Of a stretch of 64,000 nt of DNA, positions 42,797-52,189 are shown piece by piece; positions within the stretch are counted from its first letter, which is position 1; each line of letters starts with the position of its first letter. A program made the position numbers and the translations under genes. The notes below the pieces were generated by a model. That model was not told the DNA's origin, searched no databases, and saw only the letters and a program-made list of their open reading frames with translations. This stretch comes from Granulicatella sp041433555 (GTDB taxonomy: Bacteria; Bacillota; Bacilli; Lactobacillales; Aerococcaceae), in contig NZ_JAPWBR010000006.1 of NCBI RefSeq assembly GCF_041433555.1, forward strand, positions 14,002 to 78,001. Reading direction: 5' to 3'.

Positions 42797-42825
42797 TTGA
42801 TTGAAATGACAAAGATTAGTATAAT
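42797..42825 (+). promoter_or_regulatory. Promoter of the panT-coaBC unit
   Basis: TTGATT (42797-42802) and a perfect TATAAT (42820-42825) are 17 bases apart. The start codon follows 27 bases later. Confidence 0.65.
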
Positions 42826-42852
42826 ACAGTCATTAAGACTCGAGGTGAAGAT

Positions 42853-43440
42853 ATGAAAAGACAAAGAACTTTTCAAATGGTATTAAGTGCGATGTTTATC
42901 GCAATGATTATTTTACAAAGTTTTGTTCCATTTTTAGGGAACTTACCGTTAGTGATTTTAGATATTACGATTATTCATATTACGGTTATTGTTGGTGGGA
43001 TTGTGTTAGGACCACAAGCTGGTTTCTTATTAGGATTTACATGGGGGATGTGTTCGTTCTTCCGCGCCTTTACTTCAGGGAGCCCGATTAGCTTGTTAAT
43101 TTTTACGAATCCATTGATTTCAGTACTTCCACGTTTAGTGATGGGGGGACTTGTTGCGTTATTTTATCATAAGACAACTAAACTCATTGCGTCCGACCAA
43201 CTCAGAATGGCAGTGTCTGGTTTCCTTGGAAGTATTATGAATACGGTATTCGTATTAAGTTCCATTTATTTACTGATGGGAAATCAATATGCAGAATTAA
43301 CAGGGAAAACTGTTGCGGAATTGCCGCTCTTCTTAATGGGCGTTGTTATGACAAACGGTATTGCGGAAGCATTGGCTGCAACTGTAATGACACCAATTAT
43401 AGCTTCAATTTTAGTTAAGATTTCTAAGAAAAGAGGATAG
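42853..43440 (+). CDS. ECF transporter S component, probably for pantothenate (PanT-like)
   Basis: The 195-residue membrane protein has about six helices. It shows the ECF S-component layout of a short basic start with a helix (RTFQMVLSAMFIAMIILQ), then GGIVLGPQAGFLLGFTWG (about 48-65) and GSPISLLIFTNPLISVLPR (about 79-97). S components bind one vitamin and share the energy-coupling subunits. Its position three bases before coaBC, which uses the product of pantothenate phosphorylation, points to pantothenate as substrate. Other precursors of CoA remain possible. The coupling genes are not in the window. Confidence 0.82.
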   Translation: MKRQRTFQMVLSAMFIAMIILQSFVPFLGNLPLVILDITIIHITVIVGGIVLGPQAGFLLGFTWGMCSFFRAFTSGSPISLLIFTNPLISVLPRLVMGGLVALFYHKTTKLIASDQLRMAVSGFLGSIMNTVFVLSSIYLLMGNQYAELTGKTVAELPLFLMGVVMTNGIAEALAATVMTPIIASILVKISKKRG

Positions 43441-43443
43441 TGT

Positions 43444-44661
43444 ATGTGGGAAGGTAAAAACGTAACGGTCTTTGTTACAGGTGGAATCGCCGCGTTTAAA
43501 GCAGCTACACTTGTTCGCTTGTTTGTAAAAGCAGGGGCAAATGTGGAAGTCGCGATGACAAAGAGTGCGTGTGAATTCGTTACACCACTAACGTTTCAAG
43601 TGTTAACGAAAAATAAAGTGCAGACCGATACGTTTGACGAATACGAAGCAGATCGCGTTCAACATATTCATTTAGCCGATAAAACCGATGTGGCAGTTGT
43701 CGTTCCAGCAACAGCTAATACGATTGCGAAATTGGCCAATGGAATCGCCGATAACTTTGTAACAAGCACATTATTAGCAATAACGGCTCCGGTTTATGTA
43801 GCGCCTGCGATGAATGAGCATATGTGGGAAAATCCTGCAACTGTTCGTAATGTGGCACAGCTTAAAGCAGATGGAAAAGTGATCATTGAACCAGCGACAG
43901 GATTTTTAGCTGAAGGATATAACGGAAAAGGACGCCTTCCTGAACCAGAAGAAATCTTCGAACAAGTGACGTTTTTCGAGAGTAGAAGAGAATACAAATC
44001 TCCTTTAGAAGGGAAAACGATTTTAATCACTGCTGGTGGAACAAAAGAGCGCATCGATCCAGTTCGTTATATCTCCAATGATTCTTCTGGGAAAATGGGC
44101 TACGCACTTGCGAAGGCTGCGTCCATCTTAGGAGCTAAGGTACAATTAGTTTCAACGACAAAACAATTGACAGTCCCATTTGGAGTAGAGGTCACTTATG
44201 TAGAGTCAGCGCGTGAGATGGAAGAGGTGGTCACATCTTACTTCCCAACAACGGATGTAGCGGTGATGGTAGCTGCAGTGTCTGACTACTATGTAGCCAA
44301 TCGATCAGAACAAAAGATTAAAAAGCAACAAAATAAATCAGGGTTGAAACTAGAGTTGGTGGAGAATCCAGATATCTTAAAAGGGCTTGGACATTCTAAA
44401 AAAGAAGGACAAGTTGTCATTGGGTTTGCGGCAGAGACTGAAAGAGTATTAGAATATGCTGCAGCAAAATTAGAAAAGAAAAAAGCCGATGCGATTATCG
44501 CTAACGATGTTTCAAGTTCGAAGATAGGATTTAATGCGGATAACCATCAAGTTACAATTCTTACTAAAGATGGAAAACAACTCCCGCTTCCAGAGAGTTC
44601 GAAAGAAGAGTTGGCGCTTGAAATTTGGCAGTCCTTATTGGACAGTAATATTATTCAATAG
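43444..44661 (+). CDS. coaBC: Phosphopantothenoylcysteine synthetase/decarboxylase (CoaBC)
   Basis: This two-domain flavoprotein makes 4'-phosphopantetheine in the CoA pathway. The 405-residue protein has an N-terminal decarboxylase (CoaC, about 1-180), with GGIAAFKA, VVPATANTIAKLANG and the APAMNEHMW motif. A C-terminal synthetase (CoaB, about 185-400) follows, with VRYISNDSSGKMG, VIGFAAET and ANDVSS. It starts three bases after the S-component gene, so uptake of the vitamin and its use are encoded together. GAGGATAGTG precedes the ATG. A terminator follows. Confidence 0.96.
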   Translation: MWEGKNVTVFVTGGIAAFKAATLVRLFVKAGANVEVAMTKSACEFVTPLTFQVLTKNKVQTDTFDEYEADRVQHIHLADKTDVAVVVPATANTIAKLANGIADNFVTSTLLAITAPVYVAPAMNEHMWENPATVRNVAQLKADGKVIIEPATGFLAEGYNGKGRLPEPEEIFEQVTFFESRREYKSPLEGKTILITAGGTKERIDPVRYISNDSSGKMGYALAKAASILGAKVQLVSTTKQLTVPFGVEVTYVESAREMEEVVTSYFPTTDVAVMVAAVSDYYVANRSEQKIKKQQNKSGLKLELVENPDILKGLGHSKKEGQVVIGFAAETERVLEYAAAKLEKKKADAIIANDVSSSKIGFNADNHQVTILTKDGKQLPLPESSKEELALEIWQSLLDSNIIQ

Positions 44662-44680
44662 TAAATCTTCAAAAAGAGAG

Positions 44681-44720
44681 ATAAACCAATCTGCCAGCAG
44701 TGTAGATTGGTTTATTTTAT
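44681..44720 (+). terminator. Terminator of coaBC
   Basis: Twelve-base perfect arms (44681-44692 and 44704-44715) are followed by T-rich DNA. Confidence 0.8.
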
Positions 44721-44785
44721 TGCCCTTTCTACCACTAAAATAATTGGATGATTTATATAGAATTTTACCGCAATTTGAAAAAATG

Positions 44786-44794
44786 TGGTATAAT
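44786..44794 (+). promoter_or_regulatory. Extended -10 promoter of the surface polymer locus
   Basis: TGG precedes a perfect TATAAT (44789-44794). It lies 33 bases before the phosphoglycosyl transferase gene. It probably drives the first three genes up to the terminator at 48585. Confidence 0.6.
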
Positions 44795-44827
44795 AGGGAA
44801 GGTTATCTAGGCATGAAAGGAGATTTT

Positions 44828-45520
44828 ATGAACGAGGATATTTCATTGCCAGAATTTATGAGAAACGAACTCGTAATCAAAACTCAGAAGGAACTTCGAC
44901 AGCGAAAAGGATATTTAATTTCAAAACGAATTTTTGATATTGTCGTTTCGTTATTACTTCTAGTTCCATTATCAATCGTCTTTTTAATCATTGCGATTGC
45001 AATCAAACTAGAAGATGGGGGCCCTGTGTTTTATAGACAGGAGCGCGTGACGACAAATGGACGCAAATTTAAAATATTTAAATTCAGAACGATGGTATTA
45101 AATGCGGATAAAGTAGGACCGCTTGTGACACAAGATCACGATCCACGTATTACAAAAGTTGGACGTCGTGTTCGTAATTATCGTCTGGATGAAGTAGCCC
45201 AGCTACTCAATGTATTAATTGGAGATATGTCTTTCGTAGGCGCAAGACCAGAAGTACAAAAATATGTAGATGCATATACACCAGAAATGCAAACAACCTT
45301 ATTACTTCCTGCTGGAGTAACATCGATTGCAGCGATTGAATTTAGACACGAAGCAGAAAAGATTGCAGAGTGGACAAAACAAGGCTTAACAGTGGATGAA
45401 GCTTATATCAAACATATTTTGCCAGAAAAAATGCAATACAATATTGATTATTTAAAAAAATGTAGTTTAAAAAATGACATTGCGATCATGGTAAAAACTG
45501 TGATTGCAGTCTTAAAATAA
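44828..45520 (+). CDS. Initiating phosphoglycosyl transferase (polyprenyl-P sugar transferase)
   Basis: This monotopic membrane enzyme starts polymer units by moving a sugar phosphate from a UDP-sugar to undecaprenyl phosphate. The 230-residue protein has a single re-entrant membrane segment (about 39-62), then GGPVFYRQERV (about 67-77), KIFKFRTMVLNAD (about 84-96) with catalytic acidic residues, and RLDEVAQLLNVLIGDMSFVGARPE (about 122-145, quoted in part). The ATG at 44828 follows AAAGGAG. The two following genes are predicted to make a modified amino sugar, which is its likely donor substrate. It is the size of the small PglC/WbaP-catalytic-domain group. Confidence 0.92.
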   Translation: MNEDISLPEFMRNELVIKTQKELRQRKGYLISKRIFDIVVSLLLLVPLSIVFLIIAIAIKLEDGGPVFYRQERVTTNGRKFKIFKFRTMVLNADKVGPLVTQDHDPRITKVGRRVRNYRLDEVAQLLNVLIGDMSFVGARPEVQKYVDAYTPEMQTTLLLPAGVTSIAAIEFRHEAEKIAEWTKQGLTVDEAYIKHILPEKMQYNIDYLKKCSLKNDIAIMVKTVIAVLK

Positions 45521-45535
45521 CTTGGAGGAACCAAC

Positions 45536-46753
45536 ATGAAAGTTAGAAATATTCCATTCTCACCACCAGATATTACAGAAAAGGAAATTAACAATGTAGT
45601 CGAAGTACTACAATCTGGTTGGATTACAACAGGACCAAAAACAAAAGAATTTGAACGTCAATTAGCAGAATACATGGGCACGGAAAAAGTAGTCTGCTTG
45701 AACTCTGCAACTGCTGCGTTAGAGTTAGCATTGCGTGTTTTAGGCGTTGGACCTGGAGACGAAGTTATTGTTCCGGCATACACATATACAGCTTCTTGTA
45801 GTGTGATTGAACACGTTGGAGCAACACCAGTTATGGTTGATATCCAAGAAGACCATTTCGAAATGAATTATGATGCGTTAGCCGAAGCCATCACTGAAAA
45901 AACAAAAGTGGTTATTCCTGTTGAATTAGCAGGGGTTCCATGTGACTACCGTCGTATTTTCGAAGTAGTGGAATCAAAACGTGGGTTATTCCAACCATCT
46001 ACAAACTTACAACGTTACTTTAACCGTATTATTGTTGTTTCTGACTGTGCACATGCAATTGGAACAACTCGTGACGGAGTTTCTGTTGCAAAAATCGCAG
46101 ACTTTGCATCATTCTCATTCCATGCAGTTAAGAATTTAACAACTGCAGAAGGTGGATGTATTACATGGAATCCAGCAAACGAATTGGATTCTGAAGCAAT
46201 GTATAAAGAGTTCCAAGTGTACTCATTACACGGACAAACAAAAGACGCTTTAGCAAAAATCAAACCGGGTTCTTGGGAATACGATATTGTTATCCCAGGA
46301 TTCAAATGCAATATGCCAGATATTATGGCTGCAATCGGTTTAGCGCAATTAGAACGTTACCCACAATTATTGGAACGCAGAAAAGAGATCGTACGTCATC
46401 TTGATAAAGGATTATCTGCGGATAAACGTATCCAAGTTTTACCTCACGAAGGTAAAGATTATGAATCTTCACGTCACTTATATATCACTCGTGTTCAAGG
46501 CGCAAGCTATGATCAACGTGGAGAAATTATTACAAAAATGGCGGAACGTGGCGTTTCATGTAACGTTCACTACAAACCACTTCCATTATTAACGGCTTAT
46601 CAAAATATGGGATTCCGTATGGAAGATTATCCAAATGCTTACCGCTTCTTTGAAAATGAAGTAACTTTACCATTGCATGGATTACTTAGCGATGAAGATG
46701 TGGATTACATTGTTCAAAATTATTTAGAAGTGATTCAAGAAGTACTTGGATAG
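45536..46753 (+). CDS. DegT/DnrJ/EryC1-family sugar aminotransferase
   Basis: This PLP-dependent enzyme adds an amino group to a keto-sugar nucleotide. The 405-residue protein has GWITTGPKTKEFE near the start, LNSATAALELALR (about 55-67) and VPAYTYTASCSVIEHVGA (about 79-96). The PLP lysine is K199 in FHAVKNLTTAEGG. It lies 15 bases after the initiating transferase and 18 before the 4,6-dehydratase gene. The set suggests a UDP-2-acetamido-4-amino-2,4,6-trideoxy sugar, like the one that starts pneumococcal teichoic acid. The stereochemistry cannot be read from the sequence. Confidence 0.93.
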   Translation: MKVRNIPFSPPDITEKEINNVVEVLQSGWITTGPKTKEFERQLAEYMGTEKVVCLNSATAALELALRVLGVGPGDEVIVPAYTYTASCSVIEHVGATPVMVDIQEDHFEMNYDALAEAITEKTKVVIPVELAGVPCDYRRIFEVVESKRGLFQPSTNLQRYFNRIIVVSDCAHAIGTTRDGVSVAKIADFASFSFHAVKNLTTAEGGCITWNPANELDSEAMYKEFQVYSLHGQTKDALAKIKPGSWEYDIVIPGFKCNMPDIMAAIGLAQLERYPQLLERRKEIVRHLDKGLSADKRIQVLPHEGKDYESSRHLYITRVQGASYDQRGEIITKMAERGVSCNVHYKPLPLLTAYQNMGFRMEDYPNAYRFFENEVTLPLHGLLSDEDVDYIVQNYLEVIQEVLG

Positions 46754-46771
46754 TCAGGAGAGGATATTTAA

Positions 46772-48577
46772 ATGAATAATCGATTAAAAATTTTATTATT
46801 ATTCATCGTTGACTCGCTACTTGTTGTTGGATCAGTGTTTTTAGGATTTCGATTAGTAACAGAAGGATTAATTCGTAATATTCACGGATTAACGATTACA
46901 GCGATTTTATCGTTAGTAGCCTATTATGTGTTCTCATATTTCTTCAATCTTTATTGGAGAGATTGGGAATACGCTAGTGTGTACGAAGTAATTACTGTCG
47001 TAAAATGTGTGTCAGCAACTGTCATCGTTTCAACAATTTCAGGGCTAGCGTTCTTCGATACGAAAATAACATGGCAATTCCTAATTGTCTGCTGGTTATT
47101 ACTTGTAATTTCGATTGGTGGAGTACGTTTATCAATGCGTGTCTTCCGTGAGTTCTTTGCGGATAGTAGCATTATGGAAAATGCAAAACCAACACTAATT
47201 GTTGGTGCGGGAGCGGCTGGAACATTATTAGTTCGTCAAATGTTGATGCATCCAGCAATGCGTATGGATCCAATTGCCTTTGTCGATGATGATCCAGATA
47301 AATTACGTAAAGATGTATACGGAGTTCGTATTTTAGGAGCTATCAAGGATATCGAACGCATTGTAGATACGATGGGGATTACTAAAGTCGTTATTGCGAT
47401 GCCATCACTTCCAATAAAAAAATTAAATGAAGTGTACGATGTCGCTCGTAAGACGGGTGCTGAATGTGTAATCTTACCAAATATTGATGATGTCATGAGT
47501 GGTAACTTACACGTACAACAACTACGAAATGTCGAAATTGAAGACTTATTAGGTCGTGATCCAGTTCATTTGGATCAAACGATGATTGAAAAACAACTTC
47601 GTGGCAAGAAGATTCTTGTAACGGGTGCAGGTGGTTCAATTGGTTCAGAAATTTGCCGTCAAGTGGCTAAATTTAAACCAAAAGAAATCGTTATTTTAGG
47701 GCATGGTGAAAATAGTATTTATCAACTGAATATGGAATTAGTTGGTAAATATTCTCAACACTTCACGATTACACCGGTGATTGCCGATGTGCAAGATCGC
47801 AAACGTATTTTCGAAGTGATGGACAAATACAAACCAGATGTGGTTTACCATGCTGCAGCGCATAAACACGTACCATTGATGGAATTAAACCCTCGTGAAG
47901 CGGTAAAAAACAATATTCTTGGTACAAGAAATGTTGCTGAAGCAGCAAGCCATGCACGTGTAAAAGCATTCGTAATGGTATCAACTGATAAGGCGGTTAA
48001 CCCACCAAATATTATGGGTGCTACAAAACGTCTATGTGAGATGATTGTTCAAGACATGGCGACACGTAGCGAGTATACAAAATTCGTTGCGGTTCGTTTT
48101 GGGAATGTATTAGGGTCACGTGGCTCAGTCATTCCGCTCTTCAAGAAGCAAATTGCTGAAGGGGGGCCAATTACAGTGACTCACCCGGATATCGTACGTT
48201 ACTTTATGACGATTCCGGAAGCTGCTCAATTAGTTATTCAAGCTGGAGCACTTGCACGAGGCGGGGAAATCTTCGTACTCGATATGGGACAACCAGTGAA
48301 GATTGTGGACTTAGCGAAGAACTTAATTCGTCTTTCAGGATATGATGAAGGCGATATTGAGATTAAATTCACAGGGTTACGCCCTGGAGAAAAGATGTAT
48401 GAGGAGTTACTGAACGAAGGAGAAGTAAATCCAAAACAAGTCTTTCCTAAGATTCATATTGGAATTGCGGACAATTCTAAGATTAACCGCGTGTATAATT
48501 TCATTGAAAACTTCGAGAGCTATACAGATCAACAATTACATGATGAATTGATTGATATTGCGAATAAAAAGAAATAG
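46772..48577 (+). CDS. Membrane-anchored nucleoside-diphosphate-sugar 4,6-dehydratase (CapD/PglF type)
   Basis: The 601-residue protein has four N-terminal membrane helices (about 8-120). A first nucleotide-binding fold (VGAGAAGTLLVRQM, about 147-160) follows, and then the catalytic SDR domain. The NAD site is VTGAGGSIGSEICRQ (about 285-299) and the catalytic stretch is VSTDKAVNPPNIMGATK (about 403-419). Such enzymes turn UDP-GlcNAc into its 4-keto-6-deoxy form, the substrate of the aminotransferase one gene earlier. A terminator follows directly, closing the three-gene unit. Confidence 0.93.
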   Translation: MNNRLKILLLFIVDSLLVVGSVFLGFRLVTEGLIRNIHGLTITAILSLVAYYVFSYFFNLYWRDWEYASVYEVITVVKCVSATVIVSTISGLAFFDTKITWQFLIVCWLLLVISIGGVRLSMRVFREFFADSSIMENAKPTLIVGAGAAGTLLVRQMLMHPAMRMDPIAFVDDDPDKLRKDVYGVRILGAIKDIERIVDTMGITKVVIAMPSLPIKKLNEVYDVARKTGAECVILPNIDDVMSGNLHVQQLRNVEIEDLLGRDPVHLDQTMIEKQLRGKKILVTGAGGSIGSEICRQVAKFKPKEIVILGHGENSIYQLNMELVGKYSQHFTITPVIADVQDRKRIFEVMDKYKPDVVYHAAAHKHVPLMELNPREAVKNNILGTRNVAEAASHARVKAFVMVSTDKAVNPPNIMGATKRLCEMIVQDMATRSEYTKFVAVRFGNVLGSRGSVIPLFKKQIAEGGPITVTHPDIVRYFMTIPEAAQLVIQAGALARGGEIFVLDMGQPVKIVDLAKNLIRLSGYDEGDIEIKFTGLRPGEKMYEELLNEGEVNPKQVFPKIHIGIADNSKINRVYNFIENFESYTDQQLHDELIDIANKKK

Positions 48578-48584
48578 ATTAATG

Positions 48585-48610
48585 GGTCGATGATTTCATC
48601 GGCCTTTTTT
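48585..48610 (+). terminator. Terminator after the 4,6-dehydratase gene
   Basis: Arms 48585-48592 and 48597-48604 pair with one wobble around a short loop and a T run follows. Confidence 0.7.
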
Positions 48611-48644
48611 GATGATATTTCTGTTTTTATAAAAAGAACTATTT

Positions 48645-48650
48645 TATAAT
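48645..48650 (+). promoter_or_regulatory. -10 box before the family-2 glycosyltransferase
   Basis: A perfect TATAAT lies 31 bases before the start codon. No convincing -35 box is seen. It fits with the terminator just upstream, which requires a new promoter here. Confidence 0.4.
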
Positions 48651-48680
48651 GAATTGAGAATAAAAAATAGGAGATTATTT

Positions 48681-49691
48681 ATGAAAGTTAGTATTATAAT
48701 TACCGCAAGAAATGAAGAAAAATACTTACCAATGCTATTTGAAGATATTCTAAACCAAACATTCCCACTTCAAAATATTGAAGTGGTGTTGATGGATTCA
48801 AACTCAACAGATAACACTAGGTTAGTGATGGAAGAATTTAAAAAAAATAACGAAAACTTGAGTGTTCAAATCGTTACAAACGAGCGCCAAATCCAGGCTG
48901 CAGGATTTAACGAAGGGGTTAAACATGCAACTGGGGATGTTGTTTTAAAAATCGATGCCCATTCTCGAATTCCAGCAGACTTTGTTCAAAAAAATGTAGA
49001 TGAAATCTTAGCGGGGGCTTATGTTTGTGGAGGCAATAGACCGACTGTTGTGGACTCAGCTGATGATTTTCCAAAGACTCTACATATCGTAGAAGAGTCA
49101 GCTCTTGGAAGCAGTATTGCGAATTATAGGAAATCAGATGTGAAAAGAAAAGTGAACTCTATTTTCCATGGGATGTATCGAAAAGAAGTTTTTGACAAAG
49201 TAGGACTAGCTGATGAAAGATTGTTGCGTACTGAGGATAACGAGTTTCATTACAGAGTGCGCAAAGCGGGATATGATATTATTTTTAATCCTGAAATTGA
49301 ATCATACCAATATATTCGTCCAACTTTTACGAAGATGATTCAACAAAAATTTGCAAACGGATATTGGATTGGATTGACTTCACATGTTTGCCGTGATTGC
49401 TTATCTTTATTCCACTTTGGCCCAGGTGTATTTGTAGCGACTTTACTTGTATTAATGATGCTCACGCCAGTCAGTTTTGTACCACTTTTAACTGTAGTAT
49501 TCCTATATTTGTTAGCGGTGCTGGGGTTGTCTGTTTTTGAAATTTCTAAGCAAAAATTCAATCCAACATTACTACTAATCCCAGTCATTATGATTGCGAT
49601 TCACTTCGCCTATGGTGTTGGAACAATTAAGGGATGGATCTTTGGTTTTGAATTTAAAAAAGAATATTTTGGTGAAGAAGAAAAATCTTAA
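48681..49691 (+). CDS. Family-2 glycosyltransferase with C-terminal membrane helices
   Basis: The 336-residue protein starts with the GT2 sugar-nucleotide fold (ITARNEEKYLP, about 7-17; LMDSNSTDNT, about 41-50). The metal-binding segment is KIDAHSRIP (about 93-101). An acidic LRTEDNEFHYRVR follows, and two or three membrane helices lie near the C-terminus (about 245-315). The architecture is like the ExoA-type polymer transferases that act at the membrane. The ATG at 48681 follows AATAGGAG; an earlier in-frame start lies before the ribosome site. It lies between a terminator and the LCP promoter, so it is probably transcribed alone. Confidence 0.88.
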   Translation: MKVSIIITARNEEKYLPMLFEDILNQTFPLQNIEVVLMDSNSTDNTRLVMEEFKKNNENLSVQIVTNERQIQAAGFNEGVKHATGDVVLKIDAHSRIPADFVQKNVDEILAGAYVCGGNRPTVVDSADDFPKTLHIVEESALGSSIANYRKSDVKRKVNSIFHGMYRKEVFDKVGLADERLLRTEDNEFHYRVRKAGYDIIFNPEIESYQYIRPTFTKMIQQKFANGYWIGLTSHVCRDCLSLFHFGPGVFVATLLVLMMLTPVSFVPLLTVVFLYLLAVLGLSVFEISKQKFNPTLLLIPVIMIAIHFAYGVGTIKGWIFGFEFKKEYFGEEEKS

Positions 49692-49727
49692 AATTACTAT
49701 AAATACTCATGAATTCAAGGAAATCTA

Positions 49728-49736
49728 TGATATAAT
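49728..49736 (+). promoter_or_regulatory. Extended -10 promoter of the LCP-tarIJ-licD unit
   Basis: TGA precedes a perfect TATAAT (49731-49736). It lies 32 bases before the first LCP gene. No strong terminator is seen until 58392, so it may drive the genes up to the Wzz-like one. Confidence 0.55.
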
Positions 49737-49768
49737 AAACTGATTGTATAGTTATTGGAGTGGAATGA

Positions 49769-51106
49769 ATGAGAGTAAATGAAGAAAAATTATCAAATAG
49801 AAGAAAACAAAGAAAAAATCAGAAAAGAAGAAAAATTGTTTTTACAGTATTGCTGGCAATTGTTGCAGTAATTATTGCTGGTGCTGCTTATGCATGGAGT
49901 CGTATTTCTAAAGCGGAAGATGCGATCCATCAAAAAGTAGAGACCGTCCAATTACGTGAGAAAGAATTAACAGACGATAGCAGCTTTTCGGTTCTTCTAT
50001 TAGGGATTGATAATGGAGCTTATGGTCGTGATACGGAAGTAGGGCGTTCAGATACGATGCTTCTTGTGACTGTAAATCCAAAACAAAAGAAAACAACGAT
50101 GATTAGTATTCCTCGTGATTCTTATACTGAAATTATCGGTTATGGTACTTTTGATAAAATTAACCATGCATATGCCTTTGGTAAAGAACAATTTTCAATT
50201 AATAGTGTACAAAATATGCTTAACGTCCCAATTGACTACTATGTAACAGTAGATATGGGTGGATTGATGGGCCTTGTTGATGCAGTGGGTGGATTAGAGA
50301 TTACCCCAGCGTTAACATTTACGTATGAGGATGAGTCCTTTACTGAAGGTGTCACACGCCATGTAGACGGGGAGGCAGCTCTGCGATATGCACGTATGCG
50401 TTATGATGACCCTGAAGGAGATACTGGGCGTCAAAAACGTCAACAATATGTCATTCAAAAATTAGTCGAAAAATTATTGAGCCTAGGTTCAGTAACTAAA
50501 TACGAAGAAATTCTTAAGACATTAGAGAATTCGGTAAAAACAAACTTTACAGTAGAAAAATTATTCCAAATTGCTCAAACGCATAAAGAAGCTCTCCAAC
50601 ATTTTGAGTCAGATACGATTAATGGGGATGGAGCGATGATTAATGGCGTTTATTATTTTGTCATTCCAGAAGCTGAGAAGATTCGCGTTTCGAATGTCAT
50701 CAGAAAGTCACTTGATTTAGAAGAGATTACTGAATTAAAACATATTGAAACGAAAGAAACACAGTCATCAGTGAATATCGAGCAAAATGCACCTCAAAAT
50801 AATTCAAATGTACAAGAACAAGGGGATACTTACGTAGAACCAAATGTAACGCCAAATTATAACAATAGTTACAATAATAACAATTACAGTAACAACAGTA
50901 ATGATGATGACGACTATGTAGCACCAACAAATCCATCAAACAATGGTGGAGGGACAAGTGCGGTGACACCAACTGCACCAGCAACACAGACGCCACAAGT
51001 GACGGCTGCTCCAGAGCAACCACAGCCTGTACAACCAACGCAATCAGCTCCTGCAACGCAAGAGCCTGTTGCGCCAACTCAGCCTACACAAAAACAAAAC
51101 CCTTAA
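49769..51106 (+). CDS. LytR-CpsA-Psr family ligase with a long low-complexity tail
   Basis: LCP proteins join polyprenyl-linked glycopolymers to peptidoglycan outside the membrane. The 445-residue protein has a basic cytosolic start, one membrane helix (about 26-45) and the LCP domain (about 68-310). The domain carries LLLGIDNGAYGR, GRSDTMLLVTVNP, ISIPRDSYTEI and ALRYARMRYDDPEGDTGRQKRQ, which supply the arginines and acidic residues around the lipid phosphate. The last 110 residues are rich in Asn, Thr, Pro and Gln, probably an extended wall-spanning tail. A second LCP gene follows after 18 bases. Confidence 0.93.
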   Translation: MRVNEEKLSNRRKQRKNQKRRKIVFTVLLAIVAVIIAGAAYAWSRISKAEDAIHQKVETVQLREKELTDDSSFSVLLLGIDNGAYGRDTEVGRSDTMLLVTVNPKQKKTTMISIPRDSYTEIIGYGTFDKINHAYAFGKEQFSINSVQNMLNVPIDYYVTVDMGGLMGLVDAVGGLEITPALTFTYEDESFTEGVTRHVDGEAALRYARMRYDDPEGDTGRQKRQQYVIQKLVEKLLSLGSVTKYEEILKTLENSVKTNFTVEKLFQIAQTHKEALQHFESDTINGDGAMINGVYYFVIPEAEKIRVSNVIRKSLDLEEITELKHIETKETQSSVNIEQNAPQNNSNVQEQGDTYVEPNVTPNYNNSYNNNNYSNNSNDDDDYVAPTNPSNNGGGTSAVTPTAPATQTPQVTAAPEQPQPVQPTQSAPATQEPVAPTQPTQKQNP

Positions 51107-51124
51107 AAGTATTGGAGTGTAAAT

Positions 51125-52165
51125 ATGAACGAATCAAATGAATGGACCCGAAAAGGGAGACGTCAAGAAAAGAAAAAGAAACGGGGACGTATTGGTTTTA
51201 TTTTAATCCTTTTACTCGCGATTATTGCAGTAGCAGGAACTTACTATGCAAGCCGAATTAACCATACGATTAACACGATTACTCAAGATGTCGGAAACCG
51301 TACGGAACAAGAAGCAAACGAGATTATTAAAAACGCAAAACCAATTAACATTCTATTATTGGGGATTGATAATGGAGCATATGGACGTGAAGAAGAAGAC
51401 GGCCGCTCAGATACAATGTTATTGTTGACAGTTAACCCATCAACGAAGAAATCTCAACTACTCAGCTTACCTCGTGATACTTATACAGAAATTGTAGGAA
51501 CAGGTGGCTATGATAAACTGAACCACGCCTTTGCTTATGGAAAGGCTCCAATGGTTATTAATTCAGTTGAGAAGATGTTAGATACAACGATTGACTTCTA
51601 TGTGCAAATTAACATGGGAGGTTTAATGGAATTCGTCGATGCTGTCGGTGGAATTGAAGTGACAAGTCCACTAACCTTTACTTATGAAGGGCGTTCTTTC
51701 GTTGAAGGAAAGACGGAACTGCTTGATGGTGAAAGTGCCTTACGTTTTGCACGTATGCGTTATGATGATCCAGAAGGAGATACAGGTCGTCAAAAACGTC
51801 AACGTATCGTTATCGAAGAACTCGTTAAGAAATTGATGACATTTAATTCTGTTACAAACTTCGAGCAATTAATGAATGCGGTAAGTAAAAACGTGAAAAC
51901 GGACTTGCCAATTGGACAAGTGATGGCCCTTAAAAACACTTATGGTCCTGCTATCACAGGAAATAATTTAACACAAACCTTTATCGAAGAAAGACAGTTA
52001 TTATTAACAAACAATGCAGGAGAGCAAATCTATTACTCATATGCAACGGATGAGGTGTTGCTTGGAGTAAGCAATTCAATCCGTAAGTTAATGGGACAAC
52101 CAACTGTTCAAACATATCCATTACTACAACAAAGAGAAGATTTATATTATTTAACAACTCCTTAA
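51125..52165 (+). CDS. LytR-CpsA-Psr family ligase (second copy)
   Basis: The 346-residue protein has a short basic start, one membrane helix (about 23-42) and an LCP domain with the same motifs as the previous gene, often in near-identical form: GIDNGAYGREEEDGRSDTMLLLTVNP (quoted in part), LPRDTYTEI and RMRYDDPEGDTGRQKRQ. It lacks the Thr/Pro-rich tail, so the two differ mainly at the C-terminus. The close match and spacing of 18 bases point to tandem duplication. Its function should be attachment of the polymer made by this locus to peptidoglycan. TarI follows 24 bases later. Confidence 0.93.
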   Translation: MNESNEWTRKGRRQEKKKKRGRIGFILILLLAIIAVAGTYYASRINHTINTITQDVGNRTEQEANEIIKNAKPINILLLGIDNGAYGREEEDGRSDTMLLLTVNPSTKKSQLLSLPRDTYTEIVGTGGYDKLNHAFAYGKAPMVINSVEKMLDTTIDFYVQINMGGLMEFVDAVGGIEVTSPLTFTYEGRSFVEGKTELLDGESALRFARMRYDDPEGDTGRQKRQRIVIEELVKKLMTFNSVTNFEQLMNAVSKNVKTDLPIGQVMALKNTYGPAITGNNLTQTFIEERQLLLTNNAGEQIYYSYATDEVLLGVSNSIRKLMGQPTVQTYPLLQQREDLYYLTTP

Positions 52166-52189
52166 TAGGGGAAATAAGAGGTGTATAAA

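Noticed and set aside
42679..42876. 65-codon minus-strand frame opposite the small membrane peptide gene
   Set aside because: It covers the plus-strand terminator and promoter and has no supporting signals.
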